NCBI GenBank assembly: GCA_021014325.1
Contig: CM037467.1
Location: 3,534,001 to 3,598,000 of the forward strand
From: Plazaster borealis
Taxonomy: Eukaryota; Echinodermata; Asteroidea; Forcipulatida; Labidiasteridae
Direction of reading: 5' to 3'
Length of the DNA: 64,000 bases
The number at the start of each line of letters is the position of its first letter. Position 1 is the stretch's first letter. Below the pieces are notes generated by a model that had not been told where the DNA came from, searched no databases, and saw nothing but the letters and a program-made list of their open reading frames with translations. Made by a program: the position numbers and the translations under genes. Below are positions 45,273-56,500 of this stretch, piece after piece.

Positions 45273-45772
45273 NNNNNNNNNNNNNNNNNNNNNNNNNNNN
45301 NNNNNNNNNNNNNNNNNNNNNNNNNNNNNNNNNNNNNNNNNNNNNNNNNNNNNNNNNNNNNNNNNNNNNNNNNNNNNNNNNNNNNNNNNNNNNNNNNNNN
45401 NNNNNNNNNNNNNNNNNNNNNNNNNNNNNNNNNNNNNNNNNNNNNNNNNNNNNNNNNNNNNNNNNNNNNNNNNNNNNNNNNNNNNNNNNNNNNNNNNNNN
45501 NNNNNNNNNNNNNNNNNNNNNNNNNNNNNNNNNNNNNNNNNNNNNNNNNNNNNNNNNNNNNNNNNNNNNNNNNNNNNNNNNNNNNNNNNNNNNNNNNNNN
45601 NNNNNNNNNNNNNNNNNNNNNNNNNNNNNNNNNNNNNNNNNNNNNNNNNNNNNNNNNNNNNNNNNNNNNNNNNNNNNNNNNNNNNNNNNNNNNNNNNNNN
45701 NNNNNNNNNNNNNNNNNNNNNNNNNNNNNNNNNNNNNNNNNNNNNNNNNNNNNNNNNNNNNNNNNNNNNNNN
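45273..45772. other. Assembly gap, 500 N
   Basis: Exactly 500 unknown bases, a placeholder size. Open frames that cross it are artefacts. Confidence 0.99.
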
Positions 45773-45776
45773 GCCG

Positions 45777-45974
45777 GGGCCCAATTTCATAGCGCTGCTT
45801 AAACAGAAAATACAGCTTCACATTTTTTCTGCTAAGCAAAACTAAATCAGGATTACCAGTTACATTTCATATGTGAAATAGTATTTTGGTTGGTAACCTT
45901 ATTCTCTCTCATAAGCATTATTTTGTTGCGCTTAGCTGCTTTTTGTGCTTAAGCAGCTCTATGAAATTGGGCCC
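45777..45974. mobile_element. Family A fold-back element abutting the gap
   Basis: GGGCCCAATTTCATAGCGCTGCTTAAACAG and TGCTTAAGCAGCTCTATGAAATTGGGCCC are the inverted ends. The interior has CAGGATTACCAGTTAC and TTGGTTGGTAACCTTATTC. Both termini are intact. Confidence 0.93.
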
Positions 45975-47315
45975 TTGTGTCGGTTGAAAAATAATACAAA
46001 CATGAAAAAAAAGTTCAACATTTTTGGGGATTTAAAAAGAAAATTATATCTCAAATACAAAGTGGGTCCTTTACTATTGTGTCAACATTTTCATAGGTAA
46101 GTTTTTAGGAAGTATTTCCTCAACACATTGAGAGCTAATATAAACAATATTTCCTCAACACTTTTTGTTGTACTCTTCCTGTAGCGTGGTTTTCTTTTAT
46201 TCTAATGCGGTCACTTAACACCTAACTAAACAATTTCTATTTCTGATATTTCCCCCTCTATTTTGTGTGCAGAGATTTTGTATGCACAATAGATCCTTTC
46301 ATAGATTGAATAGAGTAGAGGAACCTCTTTTAACTTGTGTGCAATTGTCCTACCTGCCTGTACAGAAGACTCTGTGTGCATTTGCTCCCCCCCAACAAAA
46401 AGGAGGGGGCTTTTGTCCAACAGTAATCCCCCTCCAAAGATGAGATTAACATTCCAGCGTTCCGGAAAGAAAACACTGTAGATGTGGAGCGGTGTCACAC
46501 AGATTTGCTCATACCTGCCATGATAGGAACTTGCTAAAGTGACTTTTGGTGTGTAATTGAAATGTTTTGTCATTCTAAACAGACGTCATTTCGCTGATAG
46601 AATCTGATGGGATAATTTCTAAATATCAAGCCATTTTTTGAGGCCCATGCTGCAGCACCCTATACTTAAGGGATTGGGGTGCTTGGATGTACTACTACAG
46701 TATCTCCCCTACTTTTCCTACATATAAATGCACATTCTATCATTAGAATACATTTGATCTAACCGTTCTGAATAGAGGTACCACAGACTGCCACATAGTA
46801 CCTTACCTTCCAGGCTAGCATTGGGTGCATGGGTTTCTTCTGTTTGTACATGTGTACATGTGGTATAATGTGGAAACCCCATGGCTTGTGTACAGTCTCC
46901 TGTGGTATTTTGTGGAAAGAGCCAGTAGAGCAAGAGAGTGAACAAATAGGCAAAGTAAATCCCTGAAAAAAATTACAACTCATTGTTGAATTCCCACTAC
47001 TTCATGCTCGCCAATAATCTTTGAAAAAAATACCTTGCATCCCCAGCAGTGATGTGCCTTCGCATGCTTGTTTTTTTAATACATTTTTTTCATATAAATA
47101 TTTTCAGGAATATAATTTGTCTCTGCCGCCGTCATCATTATGACTATCATCATACAGAATGCTGGCAGTGCTGAGTGCTGACAATGGTTTCACACTGATC
47201 TTTAGATTTCTTGTTCAATGATAATGGTGTTCCATGAATGTTGGATTAGCATTCCAGGTTGTCCTTGAATGTTTCTGCAGGATGCCCTCATACAATATAG
47301 ACGGAAGGGCATGCC
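45975..47315. other. No recognisable gene
   Basis: The local pair AATATTTCCTCAACAC lies near 46110 and 46148. The frame at 46226-46573 (minus) has no recognised domain. Confidence 0.4.
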
Positions 47316-47318
47316 TTA

Positions 47319-47519
47319 GGGCCTTGTCACATGGAGCAACTTGGAGGCAACCAACTGCAGTGCATGCTACAGGACCACTTTGGTGGCACATGAGTAATTT
47401 TGCGGACAATGTCTTACAATCCCCAAGAATAATATGTGAACTTCCAAATGTGAATGCCTTTTCTTTTTTGAGATTGCCTGGAACTGGTTGCCAGTGAATT
47501 GCCTCGTGTGACATGGCCC
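47319..47519. mobile_element. 201-bp MITE with TTA target duplication
   Basis: TTA (47316-47318) precedes GGGCCTTGTCACATGG. CGTGTGACATGGCCC is followed by TTA (47520-47522). The terminal repeats are imperfect over about 15 bp (GGGCCWTGTCACAYG), with an inner pair TTGGAGGCAACCAACTG / GAACTGGTTGCCAGTGAATTGCCTC. A TTA duplication with GGGCC ends suggests PIF/Harbinger. Confidence 0.85.
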
Positions 47520-47522
47520 TTA

Positions 47523-48239
47523 TACTTCATGGAGGCAACAGAAGCAATTTGCTTTTTGTGAGTTAAATTGTGAATCATGTCTCGGACAATGACTCGATTA
47601 GTTAGTTACAAGTGAACACTCAAATTGGATTCCTATTTGGGCTCTGGTTTAGAGTATCTATGGAAGTTGGCTTTCAAGTGGCCCCAAGTGGTCGCAGCGT
47701 AATGGGAGCTAAGGGTTTGGCAGATTCTAGATAGTGGCTACTTTGTCAAGCTGTCAAACAGGTAATATCTTGGAACAGTTCAACTGGTCATACCTCACCA
47801 ACATAGGCCATGCCCCAATCAAAGGCTTCTGCAAGTGGGTATGGCTAAATCGCTGAAAAGGCCACTTTTTAAAAATAGTTTACTGCCAAGGGCTATAGCT
47901 GAACACCTTGATTCAGACACCACGATTAGATTGTAGTGCTTGACAAACGTTGTTGATCTGCAGGATGATAGAATCTGGCAAGGTGAATCAACGGATGACA
48001 CAGTCCAGTGGCTCCGCTGGTTCTTAATATAGAATGATTATATTGGACCAAATCCACTGGTCTTTAAACCCAGTCCTTTTTAAAGGGCTGCCTACCTGCC
48101 CTGTTTATCAGACCCCATTGGCGTACTTCCAGTTCAGGATTATATGTAGAATGTTGGGAAGGTCCAAGCTCAATCATGTTGATGAGGCTGCTCTATGGAC
48201 TGACATAATTAATGAAAAGGGAATCTAGGGGAACTTCCA
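47523..48239. other. No recognisable gene
   Basis: Two antiparallel short frames have no motif. Nothing else was recognised. Confidence 0.4.
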
Positions 48240-48352
48240 AACCTAGGCCTAAGCTCCGGCTTTCAGCTTGGGCTTCGTCCAAAATTTTGGAGCAGTGTGC
48301 ATTTTGCAACATCAAACGAAGCCCGAAGTCAGAGACGGAGCCTAAGGCGAGG
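48240..48352. mobile_element. Short hairpin element (AGGCTCCG.CTT...GGGCTTCGT arms)
   Basis: GCCTAAGCTCCGGCTTTCAGCTTGGGCTTCGT pairs imperfectly with ACGAAGCCCGAAGTCAGAGACGGAGCCTAAGGC. It is about 110 bp with a 40-bp loop. It is likely a small fold-back element. No second copy is seen in the window. Confidence 0.6.
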
Positions 48353-48449
48353 TTTTGAAGAAGCCCCTGGAAGTAAGAGGCTCTGTATTTGCTGACCACT
48401 GATTAGTCTTTCTGGGGATTAACAGTACCACAGTACCAGCGGCCAATCT

Positions 48450-48605
48450 CTTTAATCTGTTCATGCTGGAATGTTAGCAGGGAACCTGTCACAAACACTA
48501 CAGTACTTTGTTTTTCGGCCGGTAACCTGTTTCTGCTGAGGAAGATTTTTTTTATTTTAGTGCTAGGCAATTTTTTGTGCTAAACAGCTTTAGTAAATTG
48601 GGCCC
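48450..48605. mobile_element. Family A fold-back element, left end decayed
   Basis: TTAGCAGGGAACCTGTCACAAACAC, CGGCCGGTAACCTGTTTCTGCTGAGG and the right terminus AACAGCTTTAGTAAATTGGGCCC. It directly abuts the next MITE. Confidence 0.75.
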
Positions 48606-48606
48606 T

Positions 48607-48758
48607 GGGCTTGATTTCACAAAGAGCGAAGACTGATCTTAACTCCCAATCACTCTGCTAACTGCTAAGCAAACTGTGATGTCACAACTCAAATCACTTA
48701 TGGCGATATTGACAACTCGTCTTAGGATGAATCTTCGGTGCTTTGTGAAATCGAGCCC
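48607..48758. mobile_element. Family C MITE, both ends intact
   Basis: GGGCTTGATTTCACAAAGAGCGAAGACTGATCTTAA is mirrored by TTAGGATGAATCTTCGGTGCTTTGTGAAATCGAGCCC. The core GCAAACTGTGATGTCACAACTCAAATCA matches the family. It begins one base after the preceding fold-back element ends. Confidence 0.92.
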
Positions 48759-48789
48759 AGGTCTTATCACGAGTTAAATTCCTTGATTA

Positions 48790-48936
48790 TGTGTTAAGAA
48801 TTCAATTTAGTATAGCTGCTAAGCATGTCTGCTTAGCAACAATTAGCAGGGAACTAGTCACAAACTAGTAAATTATGACCTTGGTTTTTACGCTTAGCAA
48901 ATTTCACCACTTAATTCATTCTATAGAATAGGCCCA
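48790..48936. mobile_element. Family A fold-back element, decayed
   Basis: GTATAGCTGCTAAGCATGTCTGCTTAGC, TTAGCAGGGAACTAGTCACAAAC, TTTTTACGCTTAGC and a right end ATTCTATAGAATAGGCCC. Confidence 0.65.
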
Positions 48937-50486
48937 AGATTCCCTGCGTTGATTGTCCAATCACTCACTCAATGCTTCCATCAAGTTTCACATAAAGTTA
49001 TTGTAAATTGACATCAATATTTTGTGGATCTGACTGAGTAAAGGCATTGCTGAATTTTATGTGGGTGGTGGAATTTCAAAGGCATTGCAAAGCAGAGTTT
49101 GAAAACCCTGAATATCGAGGTAGCTTAAAACCGTTTAGAAATAGAAAGAGCATCGCTTCTGCAAAGAATCCGGTGATCAAGAGATGCATGTTTGCTGGTA
49201 GCTCACCATGGCTTAAGCTCTGAAACCCCCTCAAACCCTGGGTGTCAGTGTAAGGGCTTTGGGTTGTATAACAGGGGATAATGAGAGGCTTAGGCACCTA
49301 GGTGAGAAGTTATTTATCAAACACCAGGGACCCCAAGTCAGGAATAATTTATAAGGGTGTGTACATGTAGGTTAGCCCATTTTTCCCAACTGGTTTAGTG
49401 GAACAGGGAAAATGCACTGTTGGGACAAGGTTTGGAAGTGTAAAAGCCACCACCACATTCCACTGGTATCCAGTTACAGTATAAATTATCACTTTGATAA
49501 ACTGGTGTAATTTGATGATGCATCAAAGCTCCTTTGGAGAGCTTTGTATTATGACCAAGCCATCGTGCTTCCATTCCATACAAAATGTGCTGTACCAAAC
49601 TGAGGCCAGGGGGAAAGTAGTCTGGTGCCTTTTCTTGTATTTGAGAGAGTTTGTGAGTAATTTTTATTTTGAATACAGGGAGCCTGACAAAATGGGCACT
49701 GGGTGGAGAAGAAATACTTTTCAAAGACATTAAAATATTTGTATTAAATTAAGGTATTAAAAATTCTCATTTTGATCGTCATCACCCACAGTAATTGTTG
49801 GTTGTGCTATTTCGGGAGTCTGTGTTACAGTGCTCTGTGCATTATACGTGACACGCGTATAGTTTAAGAGGCGCACCATTGGTTTAACCATGGAGGTAGA
49901 ATTGTTTAACACAGTGTGAAGGGTCTGTAGAAGCATGTACTGCAACTTTAAGGCCAGGTAGAATAGAAAACTTGTTTCTTGTGTCCCAAATGTGTAGTTT
50001 GAAGGTGCCTGACCTTACCTCTGTGGCAAGATGTTGTCAGGTGGAAGCGCAAGGTATTATTATTGCTATCCTCATAAAATTCCAATATAAACATAGAGCT
50101 GTGGGAACTGGTGATGGTGGCACAATGAATCCATTCTACTGGGGGACATAAACAACTTTCCAGGCAACTCCCAATCGGGATATTATTTAAAGAAAAGGCC
50201 ACCCAAAAGTTCAGGTGAATTATGATTTATAAAACACACTTCAGATGATGATTTTTTATTTTTTATTTTTTAAACACCTAAGATAAGTGGCCCATTTGGG
50301 CAAACCTGCAAGCCCACACAACCCTAAATCCTCTGAAATCCAGATTGAATTTGATGGATTTGTTACTGTGCCCAAAGTCAACCTTTCTTAAAGGCCAGAA
50401 TGACCTATCCAAGTCAAAACATTGTGATTGCTTTCTAAAAAGAATACAGGGAGTAGCAATAATAATAATTGAAGTTTTCTGATAAT
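48937..50486. other. No recognisable gene
   Basis: An A/T low-complexity stretch lies at 50250-50273. The frames at 49395-49730 and 49494-49733 overlap antiparallel and show no motif. Confidence 0.4.
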
Positions 50487-50745
50487 AACGGTAGGGTCAT
50501 ACTTTGGTCATGACCCCGAAAAGAAATTGTCAAATTTTTATCCGAAAGCCTACTTGTTGTAAAGATGATAATGGTAGTAAACATCATTTGAAATAATTTC
50601 TTCTGACTTGCCCCTGTTAAATAGAAATCAATAAACGTATGTCAACAAAAATTGAATCTCCAAAGATTGCCTGCAGGCAACTTTTGGAAATTTCTGTGGT
50701 GTCTGTTTGAATGCTGCTCTAACAAGTGGACACTATATTCAAAAA
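50487..50745 (+). mobile_element. Family E TTAA-type MITE, left part only
   Basis: ACGGTAGGGTCATACTTTGGTCATGACCCCGAAAAGAAATTGTC, GATGATAATGGTAGTAAACATC, TTGAATCTCCAAAGATTGCCTGC, GTGGTGTC parallel 12096-12360. The right end and the left TTAA are not recognisable. Confidence 0.75.
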
Positions 50746-51394
50746 TCACTACAAGACAGCACGTGCAGCGCAACACCTTCTCTGGACCACTTGCATGTTT
50801 TACTTTCTGAACTTTTTTAGATTTTGAAACCAAACCAAAAGTTAGCTAGTCTTGATAAAAGTACAGGTATTTCAAGCTTTGTTCCATTCTTGCTCAATAT
50901 ACATGTATGGTTCCATGTCACCCAGGGAACAGAGTTGGACAAGAGAATGAAATCAATCAGTGACACCAGGGCTGGCATGGGGGTCATCCTACAGGGCAGA
51001 AAGGGACTTTGGAATCCAAGCTAAAAGAGATGGGGATTAGAAGGAGATTTGGGGCCAATGATTGTGCCTTGAGGCACTTTATAGTGTGTGGGTACCTGGG
51101 AAATTCCTGAGCCACTGAACAGTTGCAGCTACTGGGTCAGGGTAGGATGTTTTGGGGAGGGGCTGAATCGCTGAAAAGTACACTGTGCTGCGGTGGTATG
51201 TTGGTATTTGTACTAAAGTGTGTGTAAAGAAAAAGTGAACAGTTTTGTTGTGGTTAGGTGCATTTTATCAAAACCGGAAGGATTGATTCTCTTTATTAGA
51301 TTAAAGGAAAAACATTTGTGAGGTTTATTGACGTAATTTTTGTTATGTGCTTGAACTTTTAATACCTGCCCGAGAAATGAAATACATATATCTT
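50746..51394. other. No recognisable gene
   Basis: Nothing gene-like or repetitive was recognised. Confidence 0.4.
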
Positions 51395-51590
51395 GCCTTG
51401 CAATTCACCACTGTGGGTGGACCCCGGTTTGAATCCCACCTCAGATCAGAGCCTTGCATGTGGATTGGGCGTTCAGTACCTACCCGATTAAGTGGGTAAT
51501 GTTTTAGAAGGTAGTTCACATTCATGTGATGTGAATTCTTTAGTGGGGCCGCTGCACTTCATAACGCCTGCATAGTCCCATAAGAGATGA
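51395..51590 (+). mobile_element. Decayed T4 tRNA-derived SINE
   Basis: CCCCGGTTTGAATCCCACCTCAGATCAGAGCC (B box), ATGTGGATTGGGCGTTCAGTACCTACCCGATTAAGTGGGTAATG parallels the body at 21500-21580. Confidence 0.65.
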
Positions 51591-52537
51591 GAAATACCAC
51601 AAATAGCACTTTAGAAAACATTATAAATGATGTGACATTAACACCACGCCTGTAGGCCAGTATTCACTGTCTCAAATCTGACCAGCTTTCCAGCCCACCA
51701 CGCTCTCACTCCAAACCCTCCCTGATATAATTTCACTTTAATAAAAACTCATAAACAAAACTGACACCTCCGAAAGCCAGTATATACCGTCACCGGAGGG
51801 GCGAAAGAAAAAAAAAACTGTGTGAAAGGATTTGCATTACGATTCTGGACACCTTACCCTCACTTGGCCAGACATAAAATGACACACAAATAGCTCACAG
51901 CGAATATCAGGCTTCCGCAATGACTTGTGAAATACCCGAGCAGTTTGGATCAAAATGACAGGTATTGATGCTGCAGCATTAACACAATTAGTCAAGTTTT
52001 GTTATTTATGGAAGTGTGAAACAATTCTAAACATGTGTGAATGGTTCATTTCGAGGGTGTTTAGGTTCAATGGTAACTTGTCATTGTCATTTATGTATTT
52101 AGGTCTCGGAGTGTTTGAGTAATTCATTTTGTGGATAGTAAATTTGCAAACTCTCCTCTGAGGAGAGACGTGCGGTTTATCCTCGGGACGAAGTGCGAAA
52201 GCGAAGGGAACTTCCTGCGCGTCAAATTAGGGAAAAACATCGTGTAAAGATCGGTAAATTCTCTTTTGCGTAAATTACGAACCAGGCTTTTACTTCCAAA
52301 GCATTTGGGAAGGATCTCTATTTTATGTTCGTCAGATTTCTGCTGCGTATGATATGATGAATGAACACCAAAGTCTTTGCACTCTTGATATTAAATTGGT
52401 ATTTTATTAGGTTGTGTGAATTCATCATACTAGGGCAATAGCAAGGACATATTTCAAACTATTGTGTGAGGCCGGCTTTTATATGTAGAACTTTAAGGAC
52501 TGGTTGGTGACAGCACAGAAGTAGAATTAATTGTACA
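51591..52537. other. Single-copy-looking DNA, possible regulatory sequence
   Basis: 52140-52340 is more GC-balanced (CTCTCCTCTGAGGAGAG palindrome, GACGTGCGG, GCGAAAGCGAAGG) than its AT-rich neighbours and is not repeated in the window. No frame is supported. It lies about 3 kb upstream of the first recognised RBMS exon. Confidence 0.3.
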
Positions 52538-52664
52538 GGGCCTAATTTCATGGCGGTGCTTACCGCAGAATTCTGCGCTTATGGCGCCCTGTAAAGCGTG
52601 TGATTCTGTTGGTTATAAGTGCAGAATTCTGCGATAAGCTTAGGGTCATGAAATTGGAGCCTGA
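52538..52664. mobile_element. GGGCC.AATTTCATGGC fold-back element with GCAGAATTCTGCG arms (family B)
   Basis: GGGCCTAATTTCATGGCGGTGCTTACCGCAGAATTCTGCGCTTATGGCGCCCTGTAAAGCG is mirrored by GTGCAGAATTCTGCGATAAGCTTAGGGTCATGAAATTGGAGCC. The termini resemble family A but the arms are different. Related copies are at 53948 and 63036. Confidence 0.85.
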
Positions 52665-53947
52665 TGCTTTGCATCAGTGTTCAAGCCAGAATGCGGAAAA
52701 AACGGTGTCTCAATTTTTCTGGGAATCAAAAAAGTGTCCAAAATGCTCATATTAGAATACTGCAGTCATAAATATGAATGATAACAGAGGAGGACCAAAT
52801 TCAAAACAGGGTGTTCCAGAAGCACCCACACCCATCTCCCTAACACCATCCTCTGCATGAGTCATCTTACACAGCGGTTTTCCTCTCTCACATGCTTTTA
52901 AAATACACCACTAATAAAAAAATTCACATGCACATTTCACTGTACTTTACCCTGCTGCAAAGTCTACCTTTAACCAAACCACAATGCGTCATGCTGGTTT
53001 TGATGGCATTCTGAAGGTGGGGACTGTGAAATCATGTCCAGGTTGGTGTGAAAATGTGGTCTTCGCATTGAATTCTGCTTGCTCGATCTTGTTTACTTGT
53101 GAAGTATGTGGTACTAGTATAAAAGGGTCATAGATTGGTTTTTGTAATGCTGAATTACTTTAAGGCTGTACACTACACTCACTGTACAAGATGAAAGACT
53201 CCATACAAGATACCACATTTTTCACACCAACGTAAACATGATTTCATCTTCCACTCTCCCGTAATACAATCAAGCCCAGCATGCGGCCCGACCGTTGCGG
53301 TTTTCAATCTTGGTGGTAAGCCTATACTACAGTCTTGGACCGGTTCCCAGCAGTGAGTAATTCCTCTGCCATAGTGGGAACTGGTTTGCCAAGAGAGTGG
53401 GGTCAACAACCTGGTTTCTAAGGTTTCATGCCCGGGGAGTCTTGCGGCTGATTATGCCGCATCCATCGCCATGGTTACTCTGACTAGGTAAATTTGACCA
53501 ACCTAACATCAAGACAGTGATTGTGGGTGATACTTGATGGTGCACTTGTAAAGTTTTTCTGATATTTGTCACGAGGAAACAATTCATCAAGTACAGGGAT
53601 AGTTTAATTGAAATACGAGACAGTCTGGTTTCTTTTTCACAAGTTGCAAAAAAAATAAACGAAGGTAAACATTAAGATATAACCTGAGGTATGTCTGTAG
53701 ATGGAAGCTTTACATTTTAATAATAAGGTGTGCTTATCTTTCACCATGACCAAATTGTTACAAACATGGATTTTTATAGTTGCATGTACCTTTTCATTAC
53801 TTTTTTACTATTATTTTTAATACTTCTTGATGCAATGCGCGGTTGATTATTTTTTTTTGGAAATGGATACAAATCTCTAATTATTATTGTTATTAGCCTT
53901 GAAACTATGGACACAGGTTCATCCCCGTTTACCTGGACTCACACAAC
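52665..53947. other. No gene; possible long inverted pair
   Basis: GTGGGGACTGTGAAATCATGTCCAGGTTGGTGTGAAAATGTGGT (53020-53059) is loosely mirrored by ACCACATTTTTCACACCAACGTAAACATGATTTCATCTTCCAC (53211-53255), a candidate ~240-bp fold-back relic. No exon was recognised. Confidence 0.45.
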
Positions 53948-54060
53948 TTGGTCCAATTTCATGGCTCTGCTTACTACAGAATTCTGCGCTTACGACGTCC
54001 TGTAAAGCGTATAATTCTATGGGCTGTATGTGCAGAACTCCACCATTGGACACCCATCGC
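53948..54060. mobile_element. Family B fold-back element, right end decayed
   Basis: TTGGTCCAATTTCATGGCTCTGCTTACTACAGAATTCTGCGCTTACGACGTCCTGTAAAGCG matches 52538. The right arm is reduced to GTGCAGAACTCCACCATTGG. Confidence 0.78.
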
Positions 54061-54445
54061 TCTGTCATGTGTCCCTTTTGCCAGATTTGAAATGTCGGCA
54101 GGTATGCATTACCTTGAAACTCCTACTTTCCCAAATCCTCCAAAATCCTCCCCAGACAGTTGTCTGACTTTTGTAGGACCTGAAACTGCAGGGACAAATA
54201 ACAATTGCTTATCTTTGCAATAAACCCCTTGCATGAGGTCAAACAATAGAAACGAGGAAGCGCGTACGTGCTTGCACAACTCTCAGCCAATGATATGTCT
54301 TCCTTTGACCTCAGTGAGGGCGCTGTTTGAGCTTGTGACATCATATGCAAGGGGTCAGTCTATAGCCAGGCACACTAGACTTTATCAAGAGTTCAAATCA
54401 AGGGTTCAAACACTTTGATTTTGAGTTACCATAGAGTGGCGTGGC
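54061..54445. other. No gene; AAGGG/CCCTT inverted pair
   Basis: ATAAACCCCTTGCATGAGGTCAAAC (54220-54244) and GTGACATCATATGCAAGGGGTCAGTCTATA (54335-54363) are inverted relatives bounding about 140 bp, possibly a small unlisted MITE. Confidence 0.4.
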
Positions 54446-54726
54446 GTGTCGTGGCCGAGCGGTTAAGAGCACTGGTCAGCCAAGTGTGGGTTCGAGTCCC
54501 GGTCGTGACACTTGTGTCCTCAAGCAAGACACTTAACTATCATTGCTTCCTCCTTCGGATGGAACGTAAGGCTGTAGGTCCCGTGTGTTGTTATAAAAAA
54601 CTATCAATGCACATAAAAGACCCCTGAACACACTTGTCGCTAAGAGAGGGGTTTGGCCCGGTGTGTCTGCAGTGCGTTTATTTTCAATCATGAAGGCTGC
54701 ACTCAAAAGGAAGAAGAAGAAGAAGA
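54446..54726 (+). mobile_element. Leu-tRNA-like SINE with (AAG)n tail
   Basis: Head GTGTCGTGGCCGAGCGGTTAAGAGCACTGG, B box GTGTGGGTTCGAGTCCCGGTCGTGACACTTGTGTCC, body GGATGGAACGTAAGGCTGTAGGTCCCGTGTGTTG, GAGAGGGGTTTGGCCCGGTGTG, then AAAAGG(AAG)n at 54715-54726. The anticodon arm is shortened relative to 21787. An AAG tail instead of AAT marks a different subfamily. Confidence 0.9.
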
Positions 54727-55254
54727 GTAGAGTAGAGGAGAGTCTGTAGCCAAAGACACAAGAGTTCCATAACTGACCTAGATGAAATTTAATGGATGCA
54801 CTCCCTCCATTGCTCTTTTCTCAGCCTCGGTGACCCTTAAAAAGGCGTACCCAAAGACACCCCCCTTCCTTACCAACATTTGTTATGTTGGGCGTGCGGC
54901 TGACATTAAAATAATTGTTTGTACTTCTGTCTGTGAAACATTTGTGAAATTAATATGTTATTATGATCACTCTCTGGAACTGAACGACGCAATCGCTTTT
55001 GCTGGCGGCATATTCATGAAATGTCAAAAGTTAATTCAATTTATTCTTGAAATTGTTTTTAAAAAATCAATTTTAGAAAGGGAACTGTAAGTATTGTGCT
55101 TGCCTACCATTCAGTTGTTTGGTTTGGTGTGATTATTCAGTTATGGGGGAAAAATGAGAACTGAAGTCGGAATTCGATTTAAATGGACCTTGCATGAATG
55201 TTTAATGATGAATTTAACAATCCTTTTTTTTCTTCCTACTCTTATTTTCTGCAG
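54727..55254 (+). other. Intron upstream of the first recognised RBMS exon
   Basis: It ends with the polypyrimidine tract and acceptor TTTTTTTTCTTCCTACTCTTATTTTCTGCAG (up to 55254). An open frame at 54782-55090 has no RRM character. No exon ending in the expected split Pro codon (CC) was found here or further left. Confidence 0.6.
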
Positions 55255-55313
55255 TTATGGAAAAATAATTTCAACCAAGGCAATAATGGATAAACAAACA
55301 AACAGATGTAAAG
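55255..55313 (+). CDS. RBMS: RBMS/Shep family RNA-binding protein, internal exon (RRM1, part 1)
   Basis: A 59-bp internal exon. After one base completing a codon begun in the previous exon (T of a probable Pro CCT), it reads YGKIISTKAIMDKQTNRCK and ends with the first base of a Gly codon. It is bounded by a strong acceptor (TTTTCTGCAG) and donor (GTGAGT). RBMS1/2/3 and fly Shep have YG.I.STKAI.DK.TN.CKG at the same place in RRM1, covering the loop and strand leading to RNP1. Members of this family bind A/U-rich single-stranded RNA (and DNA) and regulate mRNA stability and translation, mainly in the cytoplasm. The splice phases 2-in and 1-out match the next exon. Whether the animal has one or more RBMS genes cannot be told from here. 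Confidence 0.92.
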
Positions 55314-55724
55314 GTGAGTTCTATATTTTTCCTTTTTATTTCATAATTTGTATGTAAGGTCTGGGAAGAGGAAGGTATAGAAAAGAAAACTGGAGTGCTT
55401 GAACACGATTGTAAAGTTTGCTCTTTGATCTTGCTTTAGATTCAGATATTAATAGATACATGTAAAAGGGTTTGACCTTCTAGTTTTAAAGTAGGACGCA
55501 CATTTACCGATTTCTGTTCTTTGGTTTCACTTCCTCCTGCAGAAAAAATACTAAGTGCAGTTATTGGGACATAAAATCTATTTTTTATTGACTGACTAGT
55601 GACTGTCTGGCAATCAGGCATCATTACTAGCTAGATTTCCACTGCGAAGCATTTTTATGTATTAAGTAATAAACCACGAGGGAAACTGATTGGGTGCATT
55701 TGAATTAATTTGGGTTTGAACAAA

Positions 55725-55830
55725 GAAAAATTGACTTGAGCGGGATTTGAATCAACGACCTCCAAAATAACGTGCTGGCACTCTACCAACTGAGCTATCT
55801 AGTTGGCGGTCACCCTATTTTGTCAATATA
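55725..55830 (-). mobile_element. T2 tRNA-like SINE in the RBMS intron
   Basis: On minus, 55804 to 55733 reads AACTAGATAGCTCAGTTGGTAGAGTGCCAGCACGTTATTTTGGAGGTCGTTGATTCAAATCCCGCTCAAGTC. The B box is mutated (TGATTCAAATCC) and the cloverleaf is more decayed than at 5503-5574. The flank GGCGGTCACCCTATTTTGT is shared. Confidence 0.78.
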
Positions 55831-56399
55831 TTTGTTTGGGGTGCCAGTCAGAAGCCAAGCAACTGTTAGCTGCCGTGTAGCCAGGGATCACACCCAAGTT
55901 TACGATACAACCCGGAAAGCAGCAGCAGAGGGATCACTTTAAGGGAATGCAATTTTTTTCTTCATCAAATATTAAGTAATAAACCGCAAGGGAAACTGAC
56001 TGGGTAAATTTTAAATTGGTTTATGTCTCAACCTGCTTATATTCCTATAACACTTACAATCTTATCTTGAAAGGAGACTGGCGTCATGGTCAAAGCAGGC
56101 ATGTGGCTGTACATGGAATTATGAACTCTCACCCAGTTACTGCATTTGTGTGCTGGTCGTGTCAGGTCTATGGCCATTCGCGTGCGTGTGCAGTAACAGC
56201 TACAGGCCTGCTTCCAATCATCCAGAGAAATATTTCCATTTACACTGCTTTCAAAATTTAGGAAATAACATCTAAAGACCCCCACAAATCACCATTCCTT
56301 AATTCCGTTGCCACAATAGAAATAAGAAGAGCCTGCAAACAATCCCTTGCAATACATAAACCATTTTCCTTTGAATATTATTTGGTTTTACCATGGGTT

Positions 56400-56500
56400 T
56401 TACCCATACACAGATGTGTGTTAAGCACTATATACTGATCACTGTTAAAAAAAAAACATAGGCATATTACTCGGGTGGGATTCGAACCTACAACTTTTGT
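56400..56500 (-). mobile_element. T3 tRNA-like SINE fragment in the RBMS intron
   Basis: CCATACACAGATGTGTGTTAAGCACTATATACTGATCACTG and CATAGGCATATTACTCGGGTGGGATTCGAACCTACAAC correspond to the 62340-62510 copy. The A-box part is missing. Confidence 0.7.

Noticed and set aside
45200..45839. Minus-strand frames of about 200 codons across the N run
   Set aside because: Almost all residues are unknown because the frame crosses the 500-N gap, so there is no evidence of coding.
54782..55090. Upstream RBMS coding exon
   Set aside because: The frame has no RRM strand or RNP2-like motif and no donor preceded by the expected split Pro codon.
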